A stretch of DNA of 64,000 nucleotides from Platynereis dumerilii (Eukaryota; Annelida; Polychaeta; Phyllodocida; Nereididae). Both the position numbers and the translations under genes were made by a program. The notes beneath the pieces are model-generated. The model worked only from the letters and a program-made list of their open reading frames with translations, ran no database searches and was not told the DNA's origin. Position 1 is the stretch's first letter. Each line of letters begins with the position of its first letter. Positions 1 to 13,159 of the stretch are shown piece by piece. The stretch is from assembly GCA_026936325.1 (NCBI GenBank), contig JAPTHN010000001.1:3374370-3438369 (forward strand), written 5' to 3'.

Positions 1-2621
1 ACTATCACCCTTATCCCTATATGTCAAGATGACATTTTGTTGGAAAGCCACATCACTGTGGCTGCATCAATACTGAGATTAACTATGTCAGTCTGTGTCT
101 TAATGGCAAATTGGGAGATATATTCAGACACACAGCAGAGAATCCAATCAAGTGATCAGGTCTGTGATCAACTGTATGGTTAGGACCATGGGAACACCTT
201 GAAACATAAGAGATTCAACATTTTGCCAGACAGCGCAGAAGATTTGCTCGCAAGGCCACATCGGTCCCTCAGGCTACAAGCAGGCCTTAGATTTCTCTGG
301 ATTTCTCTGGATGAATCCGTTTATAATAGTGGCCTATATGAATGGCGGACAAATGAAGTCATTTCCCCAGGGAACTTGTAGTGTTGTTCTAGCCGTCTCT
401 GATGTGATATGATTGACTCTGGTCTGGGCAGCCTTGGGGAATGTTACAGGGATGCTACAGGGGGATGCTACAAGGGGATGCTAGTGATGCAGCCTGCCAT
501 GGTGTAGCCCTAATGGCATGTGTTGTTCAGTCCTATATATCTTGTATCTCTCACTCTATCTCATCTTAATTAAGTTCCGGTGCCGCCTTTGACCCAGAAC
601 ATGGCTGTTGTCTGGGGGGGCCCAGCTATAACAGGCAAATGAATAATTATTGTTGTCTATCAATCTTGTCAGGAGAATGACAGCGGATGACAAAGCTAAG
701 GCAATAAGGGTGTATTGAATATTGATGAATTTGGAGAGACATGTTGGGAACGTCTAAGACTTGGTACGGACGACGTCGGACGTCCACCTTGAATGACAGA
801 TCGATAACAAATCAATGTGATCATGTCGCGATGATATTTTCGTTGAGAAAAGGATGCAAGTAACATGAGGAGAGATCAGCGAATAATCTGTCTGGGCAAC
901 GAATAGCATAAAAACAAAGAGAGAGAGCATTTGAAGCAAATAAGAAAAAAATCTAAAGAAAAAAAAGTCTGGCCGGAGGGAACTGTCCACAGGAGCATTG
1001 ACATAACCTACTGATGTCTTATATCAACACAATGGCCCAGCCAGCTTTAGGCCATCTCCCCAATTTCCTTCAAACCAACACTCGGTGTAATGGCTTCCTG
1101 GTGCTTCTTACATCTCTTGGGCCGACTGTTCTGCTGGTTCTACAGAAGGGCAGCATTGACTGAGGTTGTCCTATTGTCTTTGGGCAACTCGCAGCAAGTA
1201 AGAAGTCTTAGCGGCATTCTTAGAGGTATTCTCAGCGGCATCTTAAGAAGCAAATCACAGACAAAGTCTCGTATTTACATTGAGCGCCACGTCCCTCCCT
1301 TTCCTCCATTAAAATTCAACATCACAGTTCACCCGGCTCTAGTCGACGGAGTCCGTGGCTCAAAACATGGTTTTATTTGAGAAGTCAGGCCTCTTCAAAG
1401 GACAATATCACAGACAATATCAGAGACTGCCAGAGCAGTATTCACTTAGCATTGTGCTGCAGCATTGCCCCAGGGCCTCATTTCCTTGCAGACCGCTCCT
1501 ATCTATCAAAAGTCAAGGGGCAAAAAAGGGCAAGGCCGGGCTCCTTCAAAGACAAAAAGGTCACACTGACACTATTTCGCAGCTTTTTACTGGCTTTGTT
1601 CTTCTCTTCCAACAAAGAGAAATCTGGCATTGCTATTTTAGAAGCCTGCATCAGCTTTAGTGGGTCAGCTGCGTACACTGTACAGCTCCAGTTTTTTTAT
1701 ATCAATGCGACAGATGAAGATATATCACTAGAACTGAGACAAAAGTCAATGTGTAATTAACATGGGCAGTTTTATTTTGGTCATCGGTTACAGATACAAG
1801 ATATATCTTAAAACTACCCAAAAGGTTACAAAAGGGTTCAGAACAGGCATAACTGGCTGTATGATACAGCATTAACAACTTTTCAAGACTAATTAACAAG
1901 CAAGTCCTCGTCGAAAGTGATGAATATACTCTGTCAAGTGCTTACTCCTCACTTCCAAATAGATACATGTCATAGGAAAACAGAACATTGTTTGCTTGCA
2001 GAACTCTGTACAACCCACATACATAAAGTATACAAAATGCTGTGGGGCAAACAAACTCTTACATAAGCCATACAAGCATCCATAGAGAGCCACATTTTTT
2101 GCTTTTGGACTTTTTTTAGTGTTAAACACAGATTAGAAAAGCAATACACTTCCCAAGAGGGGAGGGCGACTTCTCACACTTTTGGATGTTTATCACAATA
2201 CTGTCTCGAAACCGTTCCCTGAGGCACTCCTGGTGCTCAAGCGACCAATCACTTTTCACAGAGCAAATCCCCTCTGATGCAACTTTAAAATCCACTTGGG
2301 AAGCAGGCCGAAGCAGCAAAGAGGAGCACATAAACAGCCCGGCAACTAGCAGCAACTAGCAGCAACTTGCAGCAGCAACTGAGCACTGCTCAGCAAGCCA
2401 ACATAGTGTGAAGTCTGGAGGCTCCCGGCTAAACAAGCTAAATGACACTAAACGCCAAAGCACATCCAGCCGTTCTATGTTTATTTAGTCATACATTTCA
2501 ACCACCCATTGGGCATCTATCGCAACAACTATAAAGAAGGTGTGCCACTTTAGAACTTTGAGAGGTTTTATTATTTTGTATCCTTGCCACCACAGTATCA
2601 AGAGCAAGTGTTGATGTTGAT
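1..2621. other. Unassigned intronic/intergenic DNA
   Basis: No exon, RNA gene or known element was recognised. The open frames here are short, overlap on both strands and show no family resemblance. Small local repeats are visible: three copies of a GGGGATGCTACA-like 13-mer around 446-487, and AGCAACTAGC-type repetition around 2340-2380. Confidence 0.5.
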
Positions 2622-2820
2622 CCAAACACTAGAGACGTTCCGATATCCATACTAGTTTGGTATCAGAGGTATCGGAACCCAAAAAGCAGTGTCGGTATCG
2701 GATCGGAGGCAATGCTCCATATTTAACCAATGGTATCGGTATTGGTAAGTATCGGCAACAAAAACTAGTATCGGTAGCCGACCGGAAGTGAAAGTGGTAT
2801 CGGTGCATCCTACCAAACAC
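2622..2820. mobile_element. Short hAT-type MITE with 8-bp target duplication
   Basis: The body is 2630-2812 (183 bp). It begins TAGAGACGTTCCGATA and ends GGTATCGGTGCATCCTA, which are imperfect inverted ends. Both sides carry the same 8 bases, CCAAACAC (2622-2629 and 2813-2820), the target duplication length typical of hAT transposons. The interior is filled with TATCGG motifs, as in many short non-autonomous hAT families of animals. There is no room for a transposase. The perfect target duplication suggests a fairly young insertion. The superfamily call rests on duplication length and TIR style, not on a transposase match. Confidence 0.85.
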
Positions 2821-5800
2821 TTAAATTAAGCATTTACATTTTACAAGTATAAATGCACAATGTTAAAAGTCCTGAGGAATTTCTGTGAAGTTTCGAACAA
2901 TATGAGATTGCTAATATTTTCTTGTCTTATGGACCATCACTTGCATCATTGGTCCATTTACGGTCACATGTTCAATTTCTTCTTGTCAATACCTCATTTC
3001 AGAAAAAAGAGGGCGACCTCAGTAAATGGAGATCTGAGAAGGTTATCGCAGAGAAATAGTGACATAAAAATATAATAGGGCAATCCCAGAGGGGCACATC
3101 AGCAGCGTCAGCAAACCGCAGAACCCCACAACAGCAGTGAATCGCTATTAGTCTGATGACAAAAAACTAGCAGGTCTGGTTTCATTGTGCACAGCAGTTT
3201 GACCGAAGACCGATAAATAACTCAGCAGAACGACTCCGAATGAGCCAAAGGAAAGCGGGAACTTGTTGGCCAACATTGCCTCAATATTGATCACAAGGTG
3301 ACTACAGCTACTCCTATGGCCTCCATGCAATATGCTCCAGTACAGTACCTAGGAGTTTGCAGGACCTATGAGTTTTAGGACCTATGAGTTTTCAGGACCT
3401 ATAAAACAAGCCCAGTGTCACTGGTATATCTGGTCTTTTCCTGCCAGTGTTCTCCTTTGGCTCGTATTTCTCATTTCGGTCCCTTCATCTAGTTCTATAA
3501 ATTTCTGTCCTTTTTCTGCCATTCCGCCTCATAAGCAGACTTCTATGGCCAGAAATAGGAGCCCGAGTCACAACAGACTTGATATTGAATGATGAACTTC
3601 ATTTTTTTGCTGAAACCACACACTCTAATCGATCACGGCCGGGTGCACCCCTCCGCTCAAAGAGGCTGACTTTGACATTTGGAGAGACGGGATGTCGAAC
3701 ACAGGCAAAACCTTGACAAATGAAGAGAATGATCTTTGGCAGTGCGAGATAATGAACAATAAAACATTAATAGACGCCTTTATGACGGCTGTCAACTGAT
3801 CTTACAAGGCTGGAAATCCTAATCGGGCACAATCCTGCAGGAATTCTGTGCAGTTCCAAGGCAACTGAATCAGATGAAATCTTAGAATGGCCATAAAACT
3901 AAACCTAAAGGCCTTCAAAACTAAATGCCATTTACGTGTTTATAAAGACCTATGTGACCAAGATATACTGATAATAAGATATGACAATGTTGCAATACTG
4001 AAGCTAAACATCCTTTGAAGTACCACAAAGCATAACACATTCCCTATTTTTGGCCATTCTTTGAAATCTTTCAAGTCTAATAAGAAGCCTTACAAGACTC
4101 AAAGAATGCACTGGTTTGGCTTTAGTCACTACTCAAATGTCTGTAAGTGTAGCATTGCAGCATTGTATCAATCTACTACAAAAATACTCAACAGAGTCAA
4201 CACAGTGAATGGAGCCAGACTACTTGTCTCTGCTAGGTACAACTGACAGCAAACCACATGTAAAGAACAGAGGCTTTACAAATGTCAGTAGCAGTGAATT
4301 CTGATGCAGAAAAGTTAAGGCATCACAACCTGTGGAGCCGAGTAAATTATATTTAATTATTCCTTATGAATTCATCAGCTGTCACGCAAGAAGGCAACTC
4401 CGTACTTTCAGCAACATGAAACGATGAGAGCCGTCGAGTGGTGCTCCAGAACGGCTACTATAGAAAAGCTTGGCACACTGTAAATAGATGAAAATAGCTT
4501 TGCGGTTTAGCCAACAAACAAAAGAAAAGATTCATTGCCTTCTACTTGCTTCTTAAAAGCCTAAATGTCGTTGCGGTGAGTGCGGTCAAAGACGAGGAAA
4601 AGAGAAAACAGGGAAAAAAGAAAAAATTTTTAAATATATTTCAGCAGTAATATGAGTAACAAGTTAATGAAGCAAGGCAACCAACACACAGACAGTGCTG
4701 AGTTAATTGTCAGGAGAAGGTAAATGTAATGCATGTTGCATAAAGGCAATGAGATAAAGTGAATTGTTCTTGACATCAATTGTCTGTATTGTCAATAAAA
4801 TCAACTGAAACACTTTTCCATAACAGATCGTTGCATGCAGAGTCCAGACTGTAGAATTGAATGCCGAGAAGCAACTCTGAATAATTCGCCCGATTTCTCC
4901 ATGTAATTTATACAATGAATGTGAAAATGACAATTTATTGGATGAATATGACATTTGTCAATTATACTATACTCAATAGTACCCATCCAGCTAAAGTAGA
5001 TAGTGCAACAAAGAACTACAATGGATACTTCAGTTTCAATACAGTGTGTATATCCAATCTGGTGTTACAAATGGCTTTCTAAAGCAATACAACTGTAGGG
5101 CCCAGGCGTTACCAGAACAACAAACAGACATGCAATTGTATCAGTACATGTACTTACATATATACATTGTATACGAAAATCAATGCAAGTTGTGCTGCTG
5201 CAGCAACACTCTTACACAGATATTGCAACCAAGTATATCCACTTGTCTGAACACTCAAATTTTATATTGATTCTTATTTAACATTTTCACCAGGCTGAAT
5301 AAACTAGTAGACAGTATGTATAAAGCAATAGTATGCTATAAATACACTCAGTATTTTTGCTGCAATGCCTTTTATGAAATCTGTCACGTGCTTATAAGAC
5401 CCATTCAAACTCAGCATACATGACATTGTTAACAGTAACTATAGCAGTTTCAAGAAAGACCCATTGCTACAACATATTTTCTCAGCCGCAACTATTCTTA
5501 ACATCGACTTTCCCTCGAGTAAAGAATTACTAAAATTGTTCATTCCTTCAAAAGCATATTAATAATCTTGATGTAACAACAATTTTCTTGAAGTTTATAT
5601 AACAGATGATTCCTAAGAAGCAACGGAATTTTCATAGCAAGCATTATCAAGGTACAATGGATATCAAAAATGTGTGATTGGCAGCATCTCCAACTCCAAG
5701 CCCTATCTGGAGCTCTATTCAGGACAATATCTTTTTGAAAGTCCTATCTTGCAAAGATTATATCTTCACTGTCAGAGATGCACCTCACAGTCATAGCCTC

Positions 5801-6222
5801 ATAGGCATGGTAAATGTTCATCAGTGATCAAAATTATTGAATTACATCATTTCGGCTTAGGGCAACAAAACAGCAGTTACTGTGAGATTGGCTGGACAAC
5901 TGAGCAGTTCAGAAGACATAGAAACAACCCAACATTGGCCCAACAAGGCTGACAGAACTACACAAGTAGATCCTCAATGCATCCACAATGCCAAATTCCA
6001 CCACAACAAGTGGCATGAAAGGCTGCCACTAAGCAGCTGTATCTCATTCATTAGACATTGGCCACATTGCATTGCTCCACACACAGGATTGCATGAGGCA
6101 GGGCCAGCAATAAGCCTGCTTGGTTATACTTGGTATCAGGGTTGACCAGACATGTCTGACAAATTGTTGGTAGGAGATAACTTGGTTGCTGATGCCTGTG
6201 GTTGCTTCTCTGCTTCCACACT
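2821..6222. other. Unassigned DNA
   Basis: No gene was recognised. A 22-bp phrase (GGACCTATGAGTTTT) is repeated about three times at 3350-3402. Two stretches, about 3600-3850 and 4380-4620, have balanced composition and CpGs unlike the AT-rich surroundings and could be conserved noncoding DNA. That is an impression only. Confidence 0.4.
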
Positions 6223-6714
6223 TATGTTAATCACCGACATTTGGGCATTTTTGTATTCTCCGGACACCGCGGAGCATCCATTCGGTTTTGATCCTGGTTT
6301 TTGGGGCTTTTGGTCCTACTTCTAATCCAAATTTCTATTCGAAATTTAGTTTCCATTCTGTACGAGTGTACGTGCAACAGTTTCATGGCAAAATGGCACA
6401 ACAATTTGGTTTCATGTTCTAAGCATATACATTTCTTCTTTCCTATTTCTGTTTCACTGCTCCCAATTTATGTTAATCATTACATTAGAGCCTTTTCGTA
6501 TTCTCAGAGCACCGCATAGCACCCATTCGGTTTGTGTCCTGGATTCTGGCTTTTGATCCTACTTTTCATTCTTGTTTCTATTCAAAATTCAGTTTCTACA
6601 CTGTACATACAGCTGTTTCATGGCAAAATGACACTTTTTTTGGTTTCATGTTCTAAGCATATATTTCTTGTTTTTTCCTATGTCTGCTTTTCACCTAAGT
6701 GCCCTCAATTCCTC
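6223..6714. repeat. Two-copy tandem duplication, period about 246 bp
   Basis: The phrase TATGTTAATCA starts at 6223 and again at 6469. Both copies then run in parallel through a CATTCGGTTT phrase, a TTTCATGGCAAAATG phrase and TTTCATGTTCTAAGCATA. The copies differ by many substitutions and small indels, so this is not a recent duplication. The T-rich frames inside are not coding. Confidence 0.85.
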
Positions 6715-7354
6715 CTGTGATCCTATTTCAGGTCAGAAAACTCATTGAATTTCAAAGCAACAAAATGCTATCAAACTAAAACTGTTGACCTAGTTTTATC
6801 CTAAGGGAATCCGATGACAGCGAACCAAAACTTGGCAAAGCCAGTTGGACAAAGATACAATGCAACATCGGTGCAGCTCTGTTGGCAGTATTACACAAAG
6901 CCAACACAAGGCCAGCATACAACGTAAGTTTTGTAAGAGCTAAACAGAGACTATAATTGTGAACGACAAAGACAGTTGGTTACAAAACAAGACAGAAAAC
7001 AAGACAATTGCCTTGTTACTTCTAAAGCTGTCAACTCCTGTTGTTCAGGAAACAATTAATTGGTATGAAGATCCTTACAAGCAACATAACACCTAGGTAT
7101 AGTAGGGTCACAGGGTAACTGTGGAACATATTCTTAACTACCTGGCCCCTCTTTTCCCTACTCTCATCCATCCATGTGAATAACCAAAACATATATTAGA
7201 ATTTGGTTGACGTCATCTTTGTATTGCCCCTACAACTTTCAACAGGGATCCACAGTGTTGAAATTTGGCAGAGGAAACATGAGACAAAGCCATCAAAGCT
7301 CAAGCACAGCCCTCCATGTCACAAGGCCAATGTTAGACAACTTTAGAGGACATC
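6715..7354. other. Unassigned DNA
   Basis: No gene, known element or obvious repeat was seen. The last part borders the inverted-repeat structure that begins near 7355. Confidence 0.4.
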
Positions 7355-7990
7355 TTTAGAGGACATAACGCTGTCACTAACCTCTTCGACCACATAAATC
7401 ATGATGGGATCCTTCTGAGCTGACATCAAAGTGCTTACCACAGCCTCAGCAGCTGAATCAAGACAGCAAAGGTGAGGAAACACGTAAACAGCAATGCATG
7501 CTGCTTAGATCCACGGCACCAACAGCTATAGAATCTAGGCTACACAGTTAAGAATAATGGAATGCCAACACTGCCAGACAAGATTTAAGAAACTCAGACG
7601 AGTGCGAAATCTAGTTGGGGCAGAGATAAATTCTGCTGGTTCTCACTGCCTTGATTTCCTACTTGCTAAGACTCTAGTTGTTTGAATTTCTTGCATGCTT
7701 TGCTTTTGCACGAGGTTCTTTTTTCTTAAATCTTGTCAGCATTCCATTAATTTACTGTTTACTCTTTGCCAGCTATTTCCTGCCTTGATTCGGCTGCTTA
7801 GGTTAAGGTAAGTGCTTCAGTGTTAGCTCACAATGATATCATCATGATTTATGTGGTCGAAGAGGTTAGTGACAGCATAATGTCCTCGAAAGCAAAGTAT
7901 GCAAGAAATTCCAACAACTAAAGTCAAAATCTCACAGAACAGCAAATCAAGGCAGCAAGCACCAGCAAAATATATCTCTGCACCGACTAG
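7355..7990. repeat. Interleaved (circularly permuted) inverted repeat
   Basis: Segment Y (about 7355-7600) returns inverted at about 7720-7895; the best part is GTCACTAACCTCTTCGACCA at 7373 against its complement near 7860. Segment X (about 7612-7705) returns inverted at about 7895-7990, including CTGCCTTGATTT and AATTTCTTGCATGC. The order is Y-X-Y'-X', so the right half read in reverse is X-Y, a permutation of the left half. This is probably a rearranged palindromic MITE or two overlapping copies. No terminal target duplication was identified. Confidence 0.65.
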
Positions 7991-8841
7991 GTTTACTCAA
8001 GTAGGATGCTTTATGGTTTCGGAAAGCCTAGCTTGAAGTTGCTTCTATGGATGGTCTCCACATCGGCCTTCAAGCAGTGGCCACCACTTGCTTCCAGGTG
8101 CTTCTACTTGCTTGCAAGCCTTCCATGAAAGGAATGGTCAAAGATGTATGGCAGAGATGTATGAAGAGGTCCAGGGGAAGACAAGAGCAGGGCCTGAGCA
8201 CAAGACAAGAGGAAAACACCTCAGCATTTGTCAGCACTGCTAAAGAAAGGAGCCCAAGGCTGAGAAAGCACATTATTCCACAGCTCAATGTCTCTCTCAC
8301 CTCTCTTAAGGTCACAAGAGAGATGTACACCGGCTATAAACAGCGAAACGGTGATAAGGCAGGCAACCAAGGAAGGACCACAAGGACACATAGCCACATT
8401 GACCTCCAGCACTGAATTTTGTATCAGTCCCATGACTTTATTACCTTATGGTGATACTGCTTTTCTCAGAAGTAAATTTTTGCACAACACACTGCTATAG
8501 GTACTTATTACTATTCTTCACAAGCTGACAGGGTTGGCTAACTAAAACCATTGCATTCCAAGAATTTCCATCTGGTCGATAAATGAAATCAGTTGAATAG
8601 TAGAACGGTTCACGTATTCAAGACGTCTGACCAATAGTTTTTCACATCCATCTAATTTTTCAGAAACATAATGGAATTTCAAAATAACCAATTCTGAACA
8701 ATATATCCCTTTGTTCTAACCACAAGGAGAATCACTTCTTACAAGTTTGAGACATTACTACTCTACAGACTCCACTTCAAGCTTACTTTAATGTCATGAC
8801 AACAACATTTCTACACCACATTCCCTTGCGTAGATGCCAAA
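7991..8841. other. Unassigned DNA with one unrecognised 122-codon open frame
   Basis: A 122-codon plus-strand frame spans 8047-8415. It shows no motif or family I recognise, and frames on the other strand overlap it throughout. It may be chance or a remnant of a repeat. Nothing else was identified. Confidence 0.35.
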
Positions 8842-9535
8842 CCTTGGCGATTCACTTTAAGTCTGGCAAACATTCCATGTTTGAAATTGCCTTATTCTTT
8901 GAACATTACATTAAACATTACATTACAGGAACCGAGTAAAAAGTTAACAATTTTGGTTTTCGGAAAAAAATAAGCCCGCTTCATTCAGCTGCAGAATGCA
9001 CTAAATAAACTTAATTAGTAGAAAGCAGCGAAAGCCACAAGGATGAACAACCTCGAACAAAAACCATTCTACTTACACACAAAAATAAGAATCCGCTCTG
9101 TTAAAGCATAATGACAAACCGAAAAAAAGAAAACATCTGTCAAAGCAAAACCAAGAACATCAAAGAGTGTCTTCCTGTCTGCATTGCATTGCAAAAAGAA
9201 TCTGCCTAATTGCCAACTGCCACAGCCTTTCAAACAGAATTAGTTCTGATAAATTCAGAATAAACAGCAGATACTCTTGCAGGCGAAAGTTTGTGAGTCA
9301 TGGCTAAACCAGCGATAATGCGTTTAACCGATCCAGCCATTTTGGAGACAAAATAATTTACAAGTTGAACAAGCGTTAATTTTGCAGCCAGCGTTGCAAT
9401 AAACGAAGCAAAAAACATTTTTACAGCCGTTTAAGTGCAGCTCATATATGTATTACAAAGACGCTGGCCAGACATGCATGTAAGGTTGGTGTTAGGTGAA
9501 AAATTAAAATCCCAGGCCTTGGCGATTCACTTTAA
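8842..9535. promoter_or_regulatory. Possible conserved noncoding island between 19-bp direct repeats
   Basis: The exact 19-mer CCTTGGCGATTCACTTTAA occurs at 8842-8860 and 9517-9535. The DNA between is less repetitive than its surroundings and contains TTAATTAGT, TAATTT and CpG-bearing phrases such as AACGAAGC and CAGCGTTGC. It also holds a 62-codon minus-strand frame (9230-9418) with a hydrophobic start (MFFASFIATLAAK). Composition is compatible with an enhancer, but there is no direct evidence of function. The direct repeat could instead mark an old insertion. Confidence 0.2.
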
Positions 9536-11092
9536 CCTCCAAGACCAAAGAGAGTAGCAGTTTTTTTTCAACTGGAGAAACTACACACACCACATCCTAG
9601 CCAAATATCCTCCCAACTATATTTAAAATACAAATATCTTCAAATCAAAGAACCTTGAGCAGTTCATCTCCATTGAGAAAATCAAAATAGTTCCATAATT
9701 TCTTCACTGCTCAGACTTAACAACAGAATTTTCATCAAGAGTAAATTAGCATGGAGGATCTTACGATTAACAAGCAATCTATTTCTCTGAGATAAAATCC
9801 AAGACCAATTAGCAATCTCTTTGTAATTACCTGTCACATTCAAACCAAATAATGCATATTTGAAAGTGCACTCCTTATTGCAGGCATTTTTTCAACTCTC
9901 ATTAATGCTCATACAGTGACTTGTAAAAGAGACAGCACGCTTCGTCACCTTCGTGAAAGGGCACCTTTCGATGTGTTTCTCAAAATGATTGCTTTACAAC
10001 ATAGCACGGAATGAATGTTTCGAGAAGGTCAGGAGAGTACCGACAGGCCGGACACTTCTGCAAGGCCTTTTCTTTCACATTTTACCACTTGTTACACATT
10101 TCCTTTGATTTCTGGGTTTAATGAGGAAGACTCTGTGTATCACTCTAAATGCTAGGTATAAAGCTTCTGTGCAAGATTGTATCCAAAATACTGAAATAGG
10201 ACAAAGATGTGCCATTTTGCAAAGAGTTCTATCACTTTTGCAAGTGACTGTATTTGCAACTCGCAAGAAACATGCACAGATGAGTGAGATGACCAACTGA
10301 GGTGATTTACCATTGAGCTACCATCCTTTATCCTTGTGAAAGAGGTATTGACTATTGAGGTTTGCCGCTGCAGATCTGCGAAGGTTTCACACCCTACTCA
10401 GGTAAAACTGATTGGAATCCTAATAATAGATCTTCAATGACAAATCCTTCAAGAAATGAAATGATAAACAGATATAGGCTATAAGCAGCATAAACCTTCA
10501 TACCGCATCCAATGATAAATAGATTTACATCAAACCCATTGAAATAATTATGAGATTGGACATAATTCTCTTTCAAGAGACCAGAAAACTGAAACAAATA
10601 TTCAGCTTTGAGGCGCATGATTCGCTGGAGAAAAGCGAAACACACACGACATGTAGCCGTTATCCAAACTCAAGGATTTGCACATTACACGAGAAGCATT
10701 GACGCAGAAGGCCAAGGACCAGATAGCAAATGATTATCATTCGCATGAGATATCATCATCCGGCTGAGATATGCTTCATAAAGCACGGCCAAATGACCCA
10801 CACACAAAGTGACCATCCTCACTTATTCCTCAGGCATCCTACTGGCATCGTACAGTACAGGCTTCATAAAATCATACAGGCATCCTACAGTGATGTGAGT
10901 AAATTGTTACTTTCAGAAATGTCAAAGATCTCAGTATTCCAAGACAGTCCTTACATCAGAAAGACTAAGTGTAGTCTTGGTGTCATAGAAAGGGTAACCA
11001 ACTATACTTATTAAAAGCATAATGTGAAAATGAAAACGTTAAACAAACCCTATATATAAGGACATAAAATCGCTCACACTGTACTACGTGCT
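9536..11092. other. Unassigned DNA
   Basis: No gene or known repeat was recognised. Open frames are short and unconvincing. Confidence 0.4.
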
Positions 11093-11290
11093 ATGCGGCC
11101 TCATTGGTATAGCGATCAAGCTTGAAAAACAGTTGGTCTCAGGAACCAAGTTTGAATCCTGTTCTCGGCTCTACACAACAGGGAGATGTCTGCGAAGCGA
11201 AATGGCTGCTAATCTCCTTATGTCACTTGCCCTGTGCAGAGTTTAATTATATGTACAAAAAGGCGACCTAAAGCCCTCAAATCATACTAT
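11093..11290 (+). mobile_element. tRNA-derived SINE (single copy of this family in the window)
   Basis: The head resembles a tRNA: A-box-like TGGTATAGCGA near 11106 and B-box-like GTTTGAATCC near 11150, one C-to-T change from the usual GTTCGAATCC. The ends of the tRNA-like part cannot form an acceptor stem, so it is not a working tRNA gene. An unrelated body follows to about 11290. The 3' end is approximate. RNA polymerase III transcription would be the ancestral mode for such elements. Confidence 0.7.
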
Positions 11291-11345
11291 TTATAAGGTG
11301 AAAATGGATGGTTCAAGAGGATGTCTGGAAGTAACAATATTAGAA

Positions 11346-11633
11346 TCTCTTTCTATAAGCCTGATGCTGATGCTGTCTACCTGTCTCACTCTCTCTCTAT
11401 CTTTAAGAATCTGTCTATCTACATTCTACAACTCCTGTACAATCTCCTCAGCTGGGAATCTTCTCTAATGCCACCTTATGCTGAGAAGAATCTCTTTCTA
11501 CAAGCCTGATGCTGATGCTGTCTATCTGTCTCACTCTCTATCAATCTGTATGAATCTGTCTATCTACATTCTACAACTCCTGTCCATCTCCTCAGCTGGG
11601 AAATCCCCTCTAATGCCACCTTATGCTGAGAAG
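11346..11633. repeat. Two-copy tandem duplication, period 145 bp
   Basis: TCTCTTTCTA begins copies at 11346 and 11491. Both continue through AAGCCTGATGCTGATGCTGT, CTATCTACATTCTACAACTC and CACCTTATGCTGAGAAGA. The copies are similar but carry small indels. Confidence 0.9.
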
Positions 11634-12085
11634 AGAAAGTCCAAGGAGCAATAAAACACATGGTTATCACTTTGCATGCTGTGCAGCAGCCACATAAAGC
11701 ACTATCGATCAGGGTGGGGCTGCATGGTCTATCACTATGCTGCACATACACAGTGTGGGATGGCTCAACATTGCTTAATGGCTGATAGCTATGTACATGC
11801 TACTCAAGAGTGTCACGATTGTCAGCCTTAATGGATACCTAATGAGTTTTAATAACACTATATGTCCTCCTCTTGTAGACACAATGACATAATTGATTCA
11901 GGGAATTTTAATTAAATCAAATTTTCCACATGAAATGTAAGAGTAGCTTAACAGAATATAAATCCTATTTACCTCCACCCAGCCATGTTTTGATAGCAGT
12001 CTGGCAGCAGATGGTTCAGCATTCAGCAGCCTACATAATATATGGAGTCCATGTAGATTACAATTTTTATTTCAATCACTGCTAT
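11634..12085. other. Unassigned DNA
   Basis: No gene or repeat was recognised before the left end of the 4-kb element. Confidence 0.4.
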
Positions 12086-13159
12086 TAGTCAGGCAGCTTA
12101 GCAAATGCATGTGGACATGCTGGACAAAAGCACCAAATTTTTTTTACAGACTGCCATGTATGTCTACTTTCAATTTTTGGTAGGAACCACCATGTCCTAA
12201 TACATTATGGTGGCCATATTGGATTTTCAAGATGGCCGCCGGCCAATATTTATTTCTCCCATATCTTGGCTTCTAATTCATCTATATTGATGATCTTGGT
12301 GTCTAAACATACATTTTCAGGGTCAAGGAATACATTGTCATAGTTCAAAATAGTGTCAGATAAAAACTTTGGTCATTAATACGAAAAATTTAATAAATAC
12401 CTATATCTTACTATGTGCGCGGTATGCAAAACTTTTTCTAGCATATGTAGGCCTTTCAACCATCAAATGTCATGATTTTAGAATCATTATAAATGCACTT
12501 ATCTGATATAACCAAGACAATGCACATATATGCTACCTGCATTTTAATACATAACTGATGAATTAGTCAAACAAAATGGTAATTAATGACATTTGAAGGA
12601 ATGTTACAGCAATGATACTGTAGGAAACAGCCGAGAATCGTAGTTAAAAATAATCATAATTACTTCATTTATCTGCACTATGTAGCTTATAAAAGGTCTG
12701 TTGGATTGCAGTTGTAGGTTATGTCTTATTCAGGCAGTGGTAACTGCATAACTTGGTGAAATTCTAGTGCTTTTCGTGTACGCACGCGTGTGCTGCATGA
12801 CTATTTCAGCCATATTTCAGTCACAAGCAACTGAGACAACAAGCAGGTTGGGGTAGTTTAAATATGTTCCCAAAACTGACATATTTGGACCAATGTCCAT
12901 CCCTTGTGCATGTAGAAGTTGGCAATTCTGCTCACTGGTGCACCAAATTCTAGTCTCATAGGTAGTCCACTCATATAAACGCATCTGACGGCGGAAGTGC
13001 CTCCATAGTCCATACTTCGTGGCTTTCCCTTTCTAATAAAACAGATCCTGCCTGGCTTCATTTACCTTTTGAAGTACACTTGTTGTGTCACGCATTATGA
13101 TTTTAAAGCATTCCAGCTGCAGAAAATCTTTGTATCAATTAGTATGTCTGAATGGATGT

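Noticed and set aside
11093-11170. Functional tRNA gene
   Set aside because: A- and B-box-like motifs are present, but the flanks cannot form an acceptor stem and a SINE body follows.
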